From CAZXYS01 sp964645005 (lineage in GTDB: Bacteria; Bacteroidota; Ignavibacteria; Kapaibacteriales; UBA2268), in contig CAZXYS010000005.1 in assembly GCA_964645005.1 (NCBI GenBank), positions 77,709-141,708 of the forward strand: a stretch of 64,000 nt of DNA, read 5' to 3'. A program made the position numbers and the translations under genes. Below the pieces are notes generated by a model. That model saw nothing but the letters and a program-made list of their open reading frames with translations, ran no database searches and was not told where the DNA came from. Positions 54,224-63,208 of this stretch are shown piece by piece. Every line of letters starts with the position of its first letter. Positions within the stretch are counted from its first letter, which is position 1.

Positions 54224-56365
54224 TTATTTTTTCACATCATTTATCAAACCAAGTTCTATCATCCTTCTCTCGACGTTAGCGCTTAATATCTTGACTTTGA
54301 TTCTATGACCGAATCCAAATTTTTTCTTAGTCTTCCTGCCAATCAAACAGAAATTCTCTTCATCGTACTTGTAATAGTCATCGTATAGGTCTTTTATGTG
54401 AAGCAAACCTTCTCCATAGAAGTCATCTATCATAACGAACAAACCGAAATTAGTAACCCCGGAAATAGTACCGTTGCAAACCTCCCCGACTTTCTTTTCA
54501 GCCATAATCGTTGATGCCAGCTTAGTGGATTGTCTTTCGGCATCTATTGCTGTCCTTTCCCTATCCGAGGAATGCATGGCAACATCTTTGATAAGCACTT
54601 TCAGAAATTTAAGTCTGCTGTTGTCGACTTCACCATTTGAATATTCTTTAAGCAACCTGTGGATCATTAAATCAGGATAACGGCGTATCGGTGAAGTGAA
54701 ATGGGTATACTCGTCAAATCCGAGCCCGTAGTGCCCGTAGTTTTTGGCTGAATAACGAGCCTTTGCCATAGCTCTGATCAGTATCTGGTGTACAAGGTAT
54801 TTTTTGTTGGTATCTTCAAGTTGATCCAATATAGTATTGATATCCTTCGATGAAATATCCTGAATTTTTGTTTTTATTCCCAGACTTCGAACGAATGAAA
54901 GAGCTCTCTTCAGTTTTTCAGGGTCAGGTTCTTCGTGAATTCTATAAAGGTAGGGAAGTTTTTTCTTTCCGAATTTTTTTGTAAGAGTCTTAACATGTCC
55001 GGCGACTACCTGATTTGCAGCCAACATGCATTCCTCGACAAGTTCGGTTGAATGCGTAGCTGCTTTCAAGTATGCCTCAATCGGATACTTATTCTCATCA
55101 AGATTGAATTTAACTTCGGCAGTTTCAAATTCAATACCGCCAAGATTATATCTTCTTTTTCTTAAAATTCTGGATAATTTATGCAGTGATAGTATAAGGT
55201 CGCTTCTATTGCCTTCACCTGTATCGATTATTTCCTGGACTTCGTCATAATTGAATCTCCTTTTGCTTCGAATAACCGATTCAAAAACTTCGTAGTCTTT
55301 CAGGACACCACGGGGTGAAAATATCATTTCAACACTGAAGGCAAGCCGGTCTTCTCCGGGACGCAGGGAACAGATTTTATTAGACAGTTTTTCCGGCAGC
55401 ATTGGTACTACACGATCGACAAGGTAAACACTTGTGCCGCGGGTTCTCCCTTCAATATCTATCTCCGAATTTTCCAGGACATAATGCCCTACATCAGCGA
55501 TGTGTACTCCCAATTTATAATTGCCGTTTTTTAGTATCTTAAGGGATAGAGCATCATCGAAGTCTTTGGCATCCGCCGGATCAATAGTGACAATTTCTTC
55601 TTTTCGGAGGTCCCTCCTATTTTCGATTTCTTCTTTGGAAATCACTTCTTCGATTTCCTGTGCTTCATTATTAACTTTTTTAGGGAAATCCTCCGGGAGT
55701 TCAAATTCTTTAAGGACAGATTCATATTCTGTGGTTGGATCTCCAGCTTTTCCTATTACTTCGCGGACCTGTGCAATAGGACTTTTATTCTCGTCTTTCC
55801 AAGATAAAAAATTTGCCGCAGCTTTATCACCTACTTCAGCTCCATTTAGTTTTTTCTGTGGTATTAAAAAATCCACATAGTAATTTTCTTCATCAGGTAC
55901 AAGAAAATAGAAGAAGCCGTCATGATGAACATTGCCTACAATCTTATGCCGGCTTCTCTCAATAATGTCGATTACTTCTCCTCGTGGTTTTTTCTTGTTA
56001 TCCCGCATAGCCAAAAGCTTTACTATTACGGTATCACCGTCAAGAGCTCTGTGCAGGTGTTTTCTTTTAACAGTGACCTTTTTGAATTCTTTGGAATTAG
56101 TTTCAACTGTGCCGCGTCCGTCAATTATGTGAATAATTCCTTTAAAAGTAGAATTACCATCAATATCATTAAGTGAATATCTTCTTTTAGTGTGTTTGGT
56201 GAGCACCCCCTGATCGCAAAGATCTTTTAGATCTTTTTTTAAATTCTGGTATTCATCTGATTCAGAAGCTATACCTATTTTCTTTGATATTTCGTTCAGC
56301 TTCATGGGGCGTTTCTCTTCCCTCATAAGCCCTAAAATTTTTTCCGTTCTGTCTTCACTTTTCAT
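54224..56365 (-). CDS. rnr: Ribonuclease R
   Basis: 713 residues. It degrades structured RNA 3' to 5'. A winged-helix start is present (KSEDRTEKILGLMREEKRPM), followed by cold-shock-like domains and the RNB catalytic domain with VTIDPADAKDFDDALSLK, which holds the four metal-binding aspartates. The C-terminal S1 domain (VGEVCNGTISGVTNFGLFVM) closes the protein. The Lys-rich tail of E. coli RNase R is absent. Confidence 0.94.
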   Translation of the reverse strand: MKSEDRTEKILGLMREEKRPMKLNEISKKIGIASESDEYQNLKKDLKDLCDQGVLTKHTKRRYSLNDIDGNSTFKGIIHIIDGRGTVETNSKEFKKVTVKRKHLHRALDGDTVIVKLLAMRDNKKKPRGEVIDIIERSRHKIVGNVHHDGFFYFLVPDEENYYVDFLIPQKKLNGAEVGDKAAANFLSWKDENKSPIAQVREVIGKAGDPTTEYESVLKEFELPEDFPKKVNNEAQEIEEVISKEEIENRRDLRKEEIVTIDPADAKDFDDALSLKILKNGNYKLGVHIADVGHYVLENSEIDIEGRTRGTSVYLVDRVVPMLPEKLSNKICSLRPGEDRLAFSVEMIFSPRGVLKDYEVFESVIRSKRRFNYDEVQEIIDTGEGNRSDLILSLHKLSRILRKRRYNLGGIEFETAEVKFNLDENKYPIEAYLKAATHSTELVEECMLAANQVVAGHVKTLTKKFGKKKLPYLYRIHEEPDPEKLKRALSFVRSLGIKTKIQDISSKDINTILDQLEDTNKKYLVHQILIRAMAKARYSAKNYGHYGLGFDEYTHFTSPIRRYPDLMIHRLLKEYSNGEVDNSRLKFLKVLIKDVAMHSSDRERTAIDAERQSTKLASTIMAEKKVGEVCNGTISGVTNFGLFVMIDDFYGEGLLHIKDLYDDYYKYDEENFCLIGRKTKKKFGFGHRIKVKILSANVERRMIELGLINDVKK

Positions 56366-56645
56366 ACAATCTTAATTTAATTTTTTAAACGAGCCTCGTC
56401 TTTATTTGATAACTCTTCTGTTTTATTTCATTTTATGTATTTATAAGACTATTTTCCGTGATGTTAATTGCCAAGATAATTGTAAGTTAAATGAATTGTA
56501 ATATTTGGAGATGAAATAAATATTGAACGCCTTATAAGTGAAGTTGATTATTATAAGAAAGATCCCGGAAGTTGCCAATCCATTTACTATATTTTACAAA
56601 AAAATGAATTATCATACTAATTTAAGAACAATTAGATTAATTCTT

Positions 56646-57278
56646 TTATGTTTTTCTTGCTTTTACAACAACGAAAGAACCTTCACCATATCCCTGCTTA
56701 ATCGGTTCTTGTTGGTGAATATCGCCCAGATTGCCAAAAACAGTCTGTAAAAATTCAAGATCGGTGAAACCATTATTTCGGAGATATTCTATTACTTCAT
56801 CCGTTGAGAAAAACTCTGCGATACGGTAAAATACGTTCTCTTCTTTATGTTTTTGGTAGAGCTTACCTATCGGACTCTCTTTATCTATGAATCCAATTAC
56901 TAATCTGCCATTGCTTTTCAGAATCCTATTAACTTCCTTGATTGCTTTTTCGACATCGTCAAAAAAACATATAGTCGTAACTATCAATGCAAAATCAAAG
57001 CTATCATCGTCATAAGGCAGCTTCTCTCCCACGGCTTCCACCGCGTTGATACCTCTCTGTTCGGCTAATTCACGCATTTCAGATGAAGGTTCAACCCCAT
57101 ATTTAATCCCGAGTGGTTCAGCAAATTTTCCGCTGCCAACCCCAATTTCCACTCCTGCACCTTCTTTTGGGAGTAATTGTCGTACAGCCTCTACTTCTGT
57201 TAAGTAAACATATTTATTTTTATCAAACCAGTCTTCATATTCCTGGGTATAATTATCAAATGGTAAGGTTTTTGCCAT
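56646..57278 (-). CDS. Class I SAM-dependent methyltransferase
   Basis: 210 residues. Motif I is GAGVEIGVGSGKFAEPLG, followed by the acidic strand and motif II near LPYDDDSFDFALIVTTICFF, then a helix with KEVNRILKSNGRLVIG. This is the Methyltransf_11 arrangement, typically a small-molecule or quinone-type methylase. The substrate is unknown. It lies 34 bases upstream of nothing obvious and 34 bases from the GAF gene on the same strand, so co-transcription is possible. Confidence 0.87.
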   Translation of the reverse strand: MAKTLPFDNYTQEYEDWFDKNKYVYLTEVEAVRQLLPKEGAGVEIGVGSGKFAEPLGIKYGVEPSSEMRELAEQRGINAVEAVGEKLPYDDDSFDFALIVTTICFFDDVEKAIKEVNRILKSNGRLVIGFIDKESPIGKLYQKHKEENVFYRIAEFFSTDEVIEYLRNNGFTDLEFLQTVFGNLGDIHQQEPIKQGYGEGSFVVVKARKT

Positions 57279-57312
57279 GACTTGCCTGTCTAATTATTTT
57301 TATTGAAATTTA

Positions 57313-59775
57313 TTACGAAAAAACAGAAACCGAGTTAGATTTTTCGGATGATTTTTTTAACATTTTTTTAGTGTTGCCAATCAGTTCCTCAACTGATGAA
57401 GAGGATTCCGCTCCGGAAATACCGATACTTATAGTTACAGTAAACTGCTGAGAATCAATATCCATAACTGATATGGCAACTTCCTGACGGAGACGTTCAG
57501 CCCAAATCTTAGCTTCTTGGGATTGTTTGCCTATAAGAAGAATAGCGAAAGTACCTGAATCTATTCTGCCGAAAATATCGTAGGATTTGAGAGACTTTTT
57601 AACTATATCCACTGTATGAAAAACTACCTGCTCCATCCTGCCGCTATATTTATCAGGATCCAATGCGGCATATTTATCGATTCTGAAAAGACATAGGCTT
57701 AACGGAAAGTTAAAATCAGCACTTCTTATGAATTCTTCCTGCAGCCTTAAGTAAAAAGCCTGTGGATTGAACAAGCCGGTGGAATCATCTATTAATGCGC
57801 CGGAATCCAGCATTTCAATAAAATGAATTTTCTCGATAGATGAGCCTGCTTGTTCGCAAAGTGTTTCCAACATTGAAATATCATAATCGGAAATACCTGA
57901 TAAATTCCTGCCTTCTACAAACAAAGCTCCGAAATTCGAGCCGACGGTTTTTAAAGGTACCGGTACAGCGACGAAAAAGCCGCCTGCTAACCCTTGTTCA
58001 TCAGGGTAAACCCTAACATTCTTACCTTCAACAGGTGCGATGAAAATTGTTTCATTACTAACGATTGAATCACCAATGATTGAATTGTCAATATCCACAG
58101 CAATTGGTTTATTATCCTTTCCATCATGTTTAATATTTGAAGAGATTATGTGCCAGCCGTGAAGTTCTTCGTCATAACAACATATGCCTGTAGTGGAATT
58201 TTCGATCAATAGTTCAGCGGTATTTACAAGAGAATCCATGATGTTTATCAATGATTCGGTTTTATCCGAAACCTGCGAACGGAAATGCCTGATAGCCTCT
58301 AAAGTTCTGGACTCCTGCACGAGGTCATATTTTTCCGTGTAGCTCATCAACAAACCTGAGATAAGTTTTGTCAGGTGCCCAAGAAAATCAACGGTAACAG
58401 AATCATAGACATCAGGAATATTTGAATCACAGCAAAGCACTCCAATAACCGATCCCTCATAAAATACGGGTATACCAATGAAAGACTGTGTACCGAGAGA
58501 TTTGGAATAGTATGGAATCAGATCCATTTCAGCAGCAGGATTTATTTCCGAAAGAATTTCCGGTTTTTTGTTTATGTAAATTCTGCTTATCACATCTTTA
58601 CCAATCGAATATCTTTTATTGTCGTTTAATGCCCTTTTTACATCCGTTGCGAAATAAGCCATTTTGAGTTCATTTTTATCCGGATTCACCAAAACAAAAG
58701 CGGCTGTTCTTGTATTAGACACAGAACGAATGCTCATCAAGACACGATTCATATAATATTCAAATTCTTTGCCGGAATGCCTGCCCATGCTCGGCATATC
58801 TTCCATCAGTGCCATAAGCTGGGAATCCAATGTTTTGGAAACAAAACTTTGCTGGGGTTTAGAGTGGTTTTCCGGCTTTTTCTCAGATATCTTAGCCTCT
58901 GCTTTCAAGGGTTCGGGTTCTTTTTTCTCAAATGTCGGCTTCGATATTTCTTGACGGTTCTCTTTTTGAGTAGTATCTTCTCCTGGTTTTGCTTCTTCTT
59001 CGCTGACTTGTGGTTTGATTTCCTTTTTCTTAACGCCGCCTGCTTGTTCAACGCTTTCATCTGTAAACCTTAACTTTACTTTCTTTGTATCGCTTTTTTC
59101 CTTTTCTTTTTGTTCTTCCGCTGCTTGTTCTTTCCCTTTTTTTTCTTCCGCAGATTTCTGTTCTTCTTGCTTCTTCTCTTGAGTTGATGGTTGAGGAGCA
59201 GTTTTGGCAGATGGAGTCTCTGATTTTTGTTCTGTCTGTTTTTTCTCGGATTTTTTTATCACTCTGAAACCTTCGTCTGAGCCCATATGATCGGCAGCAG
59301 ACCTAGCGGCGTGTTCCTTTGTGAGCCCTGGCTTGGTTTCAGTTGATTCCGTAGTTTTCTCTTCGATTGTTTCTTTCGTAGGAATATCACTTTTTTCTTG
59401 TTGAGGCTTTGATTTGTATTCCTTCCGATCGGTTCTTTTTTGATCTTTTTCTACAGAGGCTCCTTCTTCGGGATCGAATGTAGTATCAAAATTTTCAATA
59501 ACCGATCTGGTAGCTTTTTGATCTTTTCTTTTAGTAATTCTATAATTTTTGGTTGGGGATTTGGGCATGTGCCTCATTGACACCATTTCGGAGATTCTCT
59601 GAGAAACTTGCATGAATAATGCCACTGATCCAAGAATAGAAACTGAAATTCCAATAAGTCTAACAGCCAGATCCGAAAGAAAAATAGCAATAAGCAGTCC
59701 AACCAAAATGACTATTATAGCTATGGAATCACTGGGGATGAATATTTTTCTGAAATCTATTTTGCGATTTTGCAT
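57313..59775 (-). CDS. Membrane GAF protein with degenerate GGDEF domain
   Basis: 820 residues. Two transmembrane helices at about 14-55. Residues about 70-320 are a very charged Glu/Lys/Gln-rich linker. GAF domains follow at about 340-480 and 500-645 (LIENSTTGICCYDEELHGWH). The C-terminus (about 660-815) has the GGDEF fold (DDSTGLFNPQAFYLRLQEEF, FTVTISIGISG), but the active site reads RIDSGTFAIL instead of GG[DE]EF, so it should not make cyclic di-GMP. It may be a signal-binding or partner-switch protein. Confidence 0.85.
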   Translation of the reverse strand: MQNRKIDFRKIFIPSDSIAIIVILVGLLIAIFLSDLAVRLIGISVSILGSVALFMQVSQRISEMVSMRHMPKSPTKNYRITKRKDQKATRSVIENFDTTFDPEEGASVEKDQKRTDRKEYKSKPQQEKSDIPTKETIEEKTTESTETKPGLTKEHAARSAADHMGSDEGFRVIKKSEKKQTEQKSETPSAKTAPQPSTQEKKQEEQKSAEEKKGKEQAAEEQKEKEKSDTKKVKLRFTDESVEQAGGVKKKEIKPQVSEEEAKPGEDTTQKENRQEISKPTFEKKEPEPLKAEAKISEKKPENHSKPQQSFVSKTLDSQLMALMEDMPSMGRHSGKEFEYYMNRVLMSIRSVSNTRTAAFVLVNPDKNELKMAYFATDVKRALNDNKRYSIGKDVISRIYINKKPEILSEINPAAEMDLIPYYSKSLGTQSFIGIPVFYEGSVIGVLCCDSNIPDVYDSVTVDFLGHLTKLISGLLMSYTEKYDLVQESRTLEAIRHFRSQVSDKTESLINIMDSLVNTAELLIENSTTGICCYDEELHGWHIISSNIKHDGKDNKPIAVDIDNSIIGDSIVSNETIFIAPVEGKNVRVYPDEQGLAGGFFVAVPVPLKTVGSNFGALFVEGRNLSGISDYDISMLETLCEQAGSSIEKIHFIEMLDSGALIDDSTGLFNPQAFYLRLQEEFIRSADFNFPLSLCLFRIDKYAALDPDKYSGRMEQVVFHTVDIVKKSLKSYDIFGRIDSGTFAILLIGKQSQEAKIWAERLRQEVAISVMDIDSQQFTVTISIGISGAESSSSVEELIGNTKKMLKKSSEKSNSVSVFS

Positions 59776-59951
59776 AGAAGTTCTTGGATTTTAGTTAAAT
59801 TATTATAGCTATTTTTAAATAATATTAAAAATATGTAATCAAGATAATGTTAAATATAAAGAAAAAATACAAAATTTACCGGATGATTCCATTATTTTTT
59901 ATGACACAGACAAAATATTATATATTGGGTGTGTGAAATTTTTTATACTAT

Positions 59952-59994
59952 AAAAAAACGACAATCTAAAATTTAATAATTTAAATTGTCGTTT
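59952..59994 (-). terminator. Rho-independent terminator after the exported protein gene
   Basis: AAACGACAAT (59956-59965) pairs with ATTGTCGTTT (59985-59994). On the minus strand the stem is followed by a run of T residues (complement of 59952-59958). It lies about 47 bases beyond the stop at 60042. Confidence 0.8.
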
Positions 59995-60041
59995 GCTAAT
60001 AATACAGAACTAATTATCTTTCAGAAAAATTAATAAGCGCC

Positions 60042-61031
60042 TTAGTATTTATACTGTCCCAAAAGCTGCCATTCCACTTTTGTATCAATTTTTTGGAAGA
60101 ACCTGTCTTTTTTGATTTTTGGGATAAGCTCAGCATGAAAATCACCAACGGCTTTTTCGATAGTTCCTCTGGGAGTTAAATGGACGGTATAGGTGCCGCT
60201 GCCCTTAGCTGCATCAATATCAACAAGTATTTTCTTAATGCCGTAAAAACGTGCTTTTTCATCCAATGGTTTTAATGAATCGGCAGCAGCTTCTATGATG
60301 TACATTGCCGGTTTTACTTCTTTGATCCTGGTTTTGACAGTGTCCATAAAATCAATTCCGTCTATTTCCGTTTGGAAAGCAGCTTTCCAAACGGAATCCT
60401 TGCTGACTATTCCATTAGGCAGTATATTCTTCTGCAAATCGGCTATATATGTCAAATGATCGAAAGAAATTCCTTCCAGCCAGATATGTTTTTCAAGTGT
60501 ATCGAGTTTATCTTTACCTTTTTCGAGAACATTTCTTTCCAGCCAGTCAATATCATCTCCCTCGATCTTAGCAACTTCTCCGTAGGGGCTGTAAGTCATC
60601 TGAAATTCCCTGCTCAAAGGTACTGTTGACGCAGTTTTATCCAGAAATCTTTTACCCGTCAATTCTTCAGATTGGGAGTTAAATTTAACCTCCGAATCCC
60701 CCTGTTTGAAATAGTATTCGCATGAATCTATGGATACATCCAAAGTGTGGAAACCATCTTCGGGTGGTGATGCTGCGTGAACTGTGAAATAAAATGTCAA
60801 TTCCCTTTTGTATTCTATAATTGAGCTATCCGAATATTGGCGCCAGGTTTTAGTTGTTTCTGTCATTTTGTAGCTGCTATAGACCAGAGTCGGGTATTTA
60901 TGATTCAGCCTGAATTTCGGAATTTCATCATCGGACTCTTCCCCCTTGGCTGCCTGCGAATAAGTGTTGCCAACCGGTAAAATCAATATCAGCGACAGCA
61001 GCAATGAAAATATTATGCAAAATTGTTTCAT
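60042..61031 (-). CDS. Exported protein of unknown function
   Basis: 329 residues from the ATG at 61031, which opens into a signal peptide (KQFCIIFSLLLSLILILPVG) and overlaps the stop of the Nudix gene as ATGA. A longer frame starting at 61085 would bury the signal. The mature protein has an acidic start (KGEESDDEIPKF) and then beta-rich repeats with charged loops, for example YKRELTFYFTVHA and GTYTVHLTPRGTIEKAV. I do not recognise a family. It is translationally coupled to the Nudix hydrolase. Confidence 0.7.
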   Translation of the reverse strand: MKQFCIIFSLLLSLILILPVGNTYSQAAKGEESDDEIPKFRLNHKYPTLVYSSYKMTETTKTWRQYSDSSIIEYKRELTFYFTVHAASPPEDGFHTLDVSIDSCEYYFKQGDSEVKFNSQSEELTGKRFLDKTASTVPLSREFQMTYSPYGEVAKIEGDDIDWLERNVLEKGKDKLDTLEKHIWLEGISFDHLTYIADLQKNILPNGIVSKDSVWKAAFQTEIDGIDFMDTVKTRIKEVKPAMYIIEAAADSLKPLDEKARFYGIKKILVDIDAAKGSGTYTVHLTPRGTIEKAVGDFHAELIPKIKKDRFFQKIDTKVEWQLLGQYKY

Positions 61032-61564
61032 TGATTTTCCGAAAAATAATAAATTGACCATGCTGCTAATGTCATACCGTCCCATATTTCACCTGTCTTA
61101 ATTTTATCAATAATTTCATCTTTATCAATTTTTATAATTTCAAATTCTTCTGATTCATCCGGTTCAACCCCTGTATATTCCAAATCAACAGCGACAAAAA
61201 CGTTACAAATTTCATCGGTTACTCCGTTAAATGGATTGAATTGCCCGATTAATTTTATTGAACCTGCTTTATAACCTGTTTCCTCACGTAATTCCTGCCG
61301 TGCATTTTCTCCAGGAGTAATGTCCGGTTTTATACCGCCGCCGGGAAACTCCAAGCTAACAGCGTCATTCGGATACCTGAACTGGCGTATCAATGTTATT
61401 CTTCCTTCATTGTCAACTGGAATGATTATTGTCGAGCCGCGTGTATGAACTAAATGATAATCTGCTTCTTCCCCGCCAGGAAGTTCATATTTATCTAAAT
61501 GATATTCCCAAAAGGGATTTTCAAACAAAATTCTGGTTGATATCGTTTCCAGTTTTTTTAACAT
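61028..61564 (-). CDS. Nudix hydrolase, ADP-ribose pyrophosphatase-like
   Basis: 178 residues. The Nudix helix is GGGIKPDITPGENARQELRE (75-94), continuing EETGY. It keeps the ELxEExG metal ligands, but the first Glu of the motif is Ile and the Arg is Gln, so the family consensus is not fully met. RGSTIIIPVDNEGRITLIRQ fits the ADP-ribose pyrophosphatase subgroup. Likely substrates are ADP-ribose or nucleoside-diphosphate compounds. It lies 7 bases after ndk and overlaps the exported protein gene. Confidence 0.87.
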   Translation of the reverse strand: MLKKLETISTRILFENPFWEYHLDKYELPGGEEADYHLVHTRGSTIIIPVDNEGRITLIRQFRYPNDAVSLEFPGGGIKPDITPGENARQELREETGYKAGSIKLIGQFNPFNGVTDEICNVFVAVDLEYTGVEPDESEEFEIIKIDKDEIIDKIKTGEIWDGMTLAAWSIYYFSENQ

Positions 61565-61571
61565 TCACACT

Positions 61572-62000
61572 CTAAGAATTATTATAAACAATTTCTGATG
61601 TTGAAAAGAAGAAGCCTGCTTCAATCTCCGCATTTTCATCAGAGTCAGAGCCATGCACTGCATTTCTTTCTATAGAAGTACCGTATAGATTTCTTACTGT
61701 TCCCGAATCAGCTTTTGCAGGATCAGTTGCTCCAATCAACTTTCGAAAATCTTCAACTGCATTATCTTTTTCAAGTGCAATTGGAACGATGGGTCCACTG
61801 GTAATATAATTCAGCAGATCATTAAAAAAGGGGCGCTCTTTATGCACTGCATAAAATACAGATGCTTGCTCTCGCGTGAGTTTGGTATATTTCATCGCAT
61901 CTATTTTAAATCCAGCCTCCGTGATCATGGTCAGAATCTTACCTATTAGGTTTTGTTCTACCGAATCGGGTTTAATTATTGCCAAAGTTTTTTTACCCAT
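61572..62000 (-). CDS. ndk: Nucleoside diphosphate kinase
   Basis: 142 residues. It balances NTP pools by phosphate transfer through His116 in NAVHGSDS. The Kpn-loop sequence VRNLYGTSIERNAVHGSDSD and the N-terminal AIIKPDSVEQNLIG are intact. The Nudix gene follows 7 bases away and sucD lies upstream behind a terminator. Confidence 0.96.
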   Translation of the reverse strand: MGKKTLAIIKPDSVEQNLIGKILTMITEAGFKIDAMKYTKLTREQASVFYAVHKERPFFNDLLNYITSGPIVPIALEKDNAVEDFRKLIGATDPAKADSGTVRNLYGTSIERNAVHGSDSDENAEIEAGFFFSTSEIVYNNS

Positions 62001-62050
62001 GTAACTCTCCTTTATTATAATGACTCATAAAATCGAATTTCGTCTCAAAA

Positions 62051-62085
62051 AAATTTGAGGAAGTCCATTGGACATCCTCAAATTT
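62051..62085 (-). terminator. Rho-independent terminator after sucD
   Basis: AAATTTGAGGA (62051-62061) pairs with TCCTCAAATTT (62075-62085), with an inner GTCC/GGAC stem around ATT. On the minus strand a T run follows. It separates sucD from ndk. Confidence 0.85.
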
Positions 62086-62104
62086 TATCGTAATTATTTA
62101 AAAT

Positions 62105-63208
62105 TTATTTTTCAGAACTGGATTTCTTTTCCTGTTCGGATTTTTTTGGTCTGCCCGGTTTTTTCTTAGGTCCAGGCTTTTTCTTGGGTCCAGGCTTTTT
62201 CTTAGGTCCAGGCTTTTTCTTAGGTCCAGGCTTCTTTTTGGGTCCGGGTTTTTTTCTTGTAGTTGAGCTTGCAGATGTAGTACCTGAAGAAGCTGCAACT
62301 TTGATACCGGCATCTTTCAATGCTTTGACCATAGTTGTTCCTATATCGGCTGGAGAATCCGCAACATAGATACCAGCATCTTTCAGAGACTTGATTTTAT
62401 CTTCAGCAGTACCTTTACCACCGGCGATGATAGCGCCAGCGTGTCCCATTCTTCTACCCGGGGGAGCTGTACGCCCGGCGATAAATCCAACAACCGGCTT
62501 TTTAACTTTTTTCTTGATGAATTCAGCAGCAGTTTCTTCGGCAGTGCCGCCTATCTCGCCGATCATCAGGATAGCTTTTGTATCCGGATCGTCGTTGAAA
62601 AGCTTCACGGCGTCGAGGAAGGGAGTTCCAATAATAGGATCGCCGCCAATTCCAATACAAGTTGATTGTCCAATGTTATTATCAGAAAGTTGTTTCACAG
62701 CTTCATAAGTCAATGTGCCGCTGCGGGAAACCACGCCGACATTCCCTTTCTTATGAATAAACCCGGGCATAATGCCGACTTTAGCTTCGCCGGGAGTAAT
62801 AACACCGGGGCAGTTCGGACCTACTATTCTCGATTCAGAGCGTTTAAGTGCTTCATTAACCTTAATCATGTCTTTTGTAGGTATGCCTTCCGTAATGCAA
62901 ACTATCAAAGGTATTTGGGCATCAATTGACTCTAAAATAGCATCTGCCGCGAACGGCGGCGGAACAAAAATAACAGAAGTATTAGCTTTTTTCCCTTCCA
63001 CAGCTTCTTTTACTGTGTTATAAACGGGCACGGCTTTTTTGAATTTCACTTCCCCTTTGCCGGAATATTTCGTCCCGCCCTTACCAGGGGTAACACCGGC
63101 AACAACTTTAGTGCCATACTCAAGCATTTGCGAAGTATGGAAAGTACCTTCCGAACCGGTTATCCCTTGAACGACAACCTTGGTTTTCTTATCGACGAGT
63201 ATACTCAT
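62105..63208 (-). CDS. sucD: Succinyl-CoA ligase alpha subunit with basic AT-hook-like tail
   Basis: 367 residues; the family is usually about 290-300. Residues 1-307 are normal: a CoA-binding domain (VVVQGITGSEGTFH), VGPNCPGVITPGEAKVG, and the phosphorylated His256 in GRRMGHAGAII. Residues 308-367 are an extra tail: Ser/Thr/Ala-rich, then about five KPGPKK units, ending KKPGRPKKSEQEKKSSSEK. PGRPKK resembles the core of an AT-hook, which binds the DNA minor groove. Its use in a TCA-cycle enzyme is unexplained. No sucC lies in this window. Confidence 0.92.
   Translation of the reverse strand: MSILVDKKTKVVVQGITGSEGTFHTSQMLEYGTKVVAGVTPGKGGTKYSGKGEVKFKKAVPVYNTVKEAVEGKKANTSVIFVPPPFAADAILESIDAQIPLIVCITEGIPTKDMIKVNEALKRSESRIVGPNCPGVITPGEAKVGIMPGFIHKKGNVGVVSRSGTLTYEAVKQLSDNNIGQSTCIGIGGDPIIGTPFLDAVKLFNDDPDTKAILMIGEIGGTAEETAAEFIKKKVKKPVVGFIAGRTAPPGRRMGHAGAIIAGGKGTAEDKIKSLKDAGIYVADSPADIGTTMVKALKDAGIKVAASSGTTSASSTTRKKPGPKKKPGPKKKPGPKKKPGPKKKPGPKKKPGRPKKSEQEKKSSSEK
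62150..62258 (-). repeat. 18-bp tandem repeat inside the sucD tail
   Basis: Five to six imperfect copies of an 18-base unit (GGTCCAGGCTTTTTCTTA on the plus strand) encode the repeated K-P-G-P-K-K hexapeptide. Adjacent units differ by one or a few bases, and the number of units may vary between strains. Because the period is 18 and the frame is kept, expansion or loss changes protein length without frameshift. Confidence 0.85.

Noticed and set aside
62150..62258. CRISPR-like array
   Set aside because: The 18-bp units abut each other without spacers and encode a protein repeat in frame.
62184..62369. Frame with repeated FFLGPG units opposite the sucD tail
   Set aside because: It is the complement of the KPGPKK repeats and has no independent evidence.
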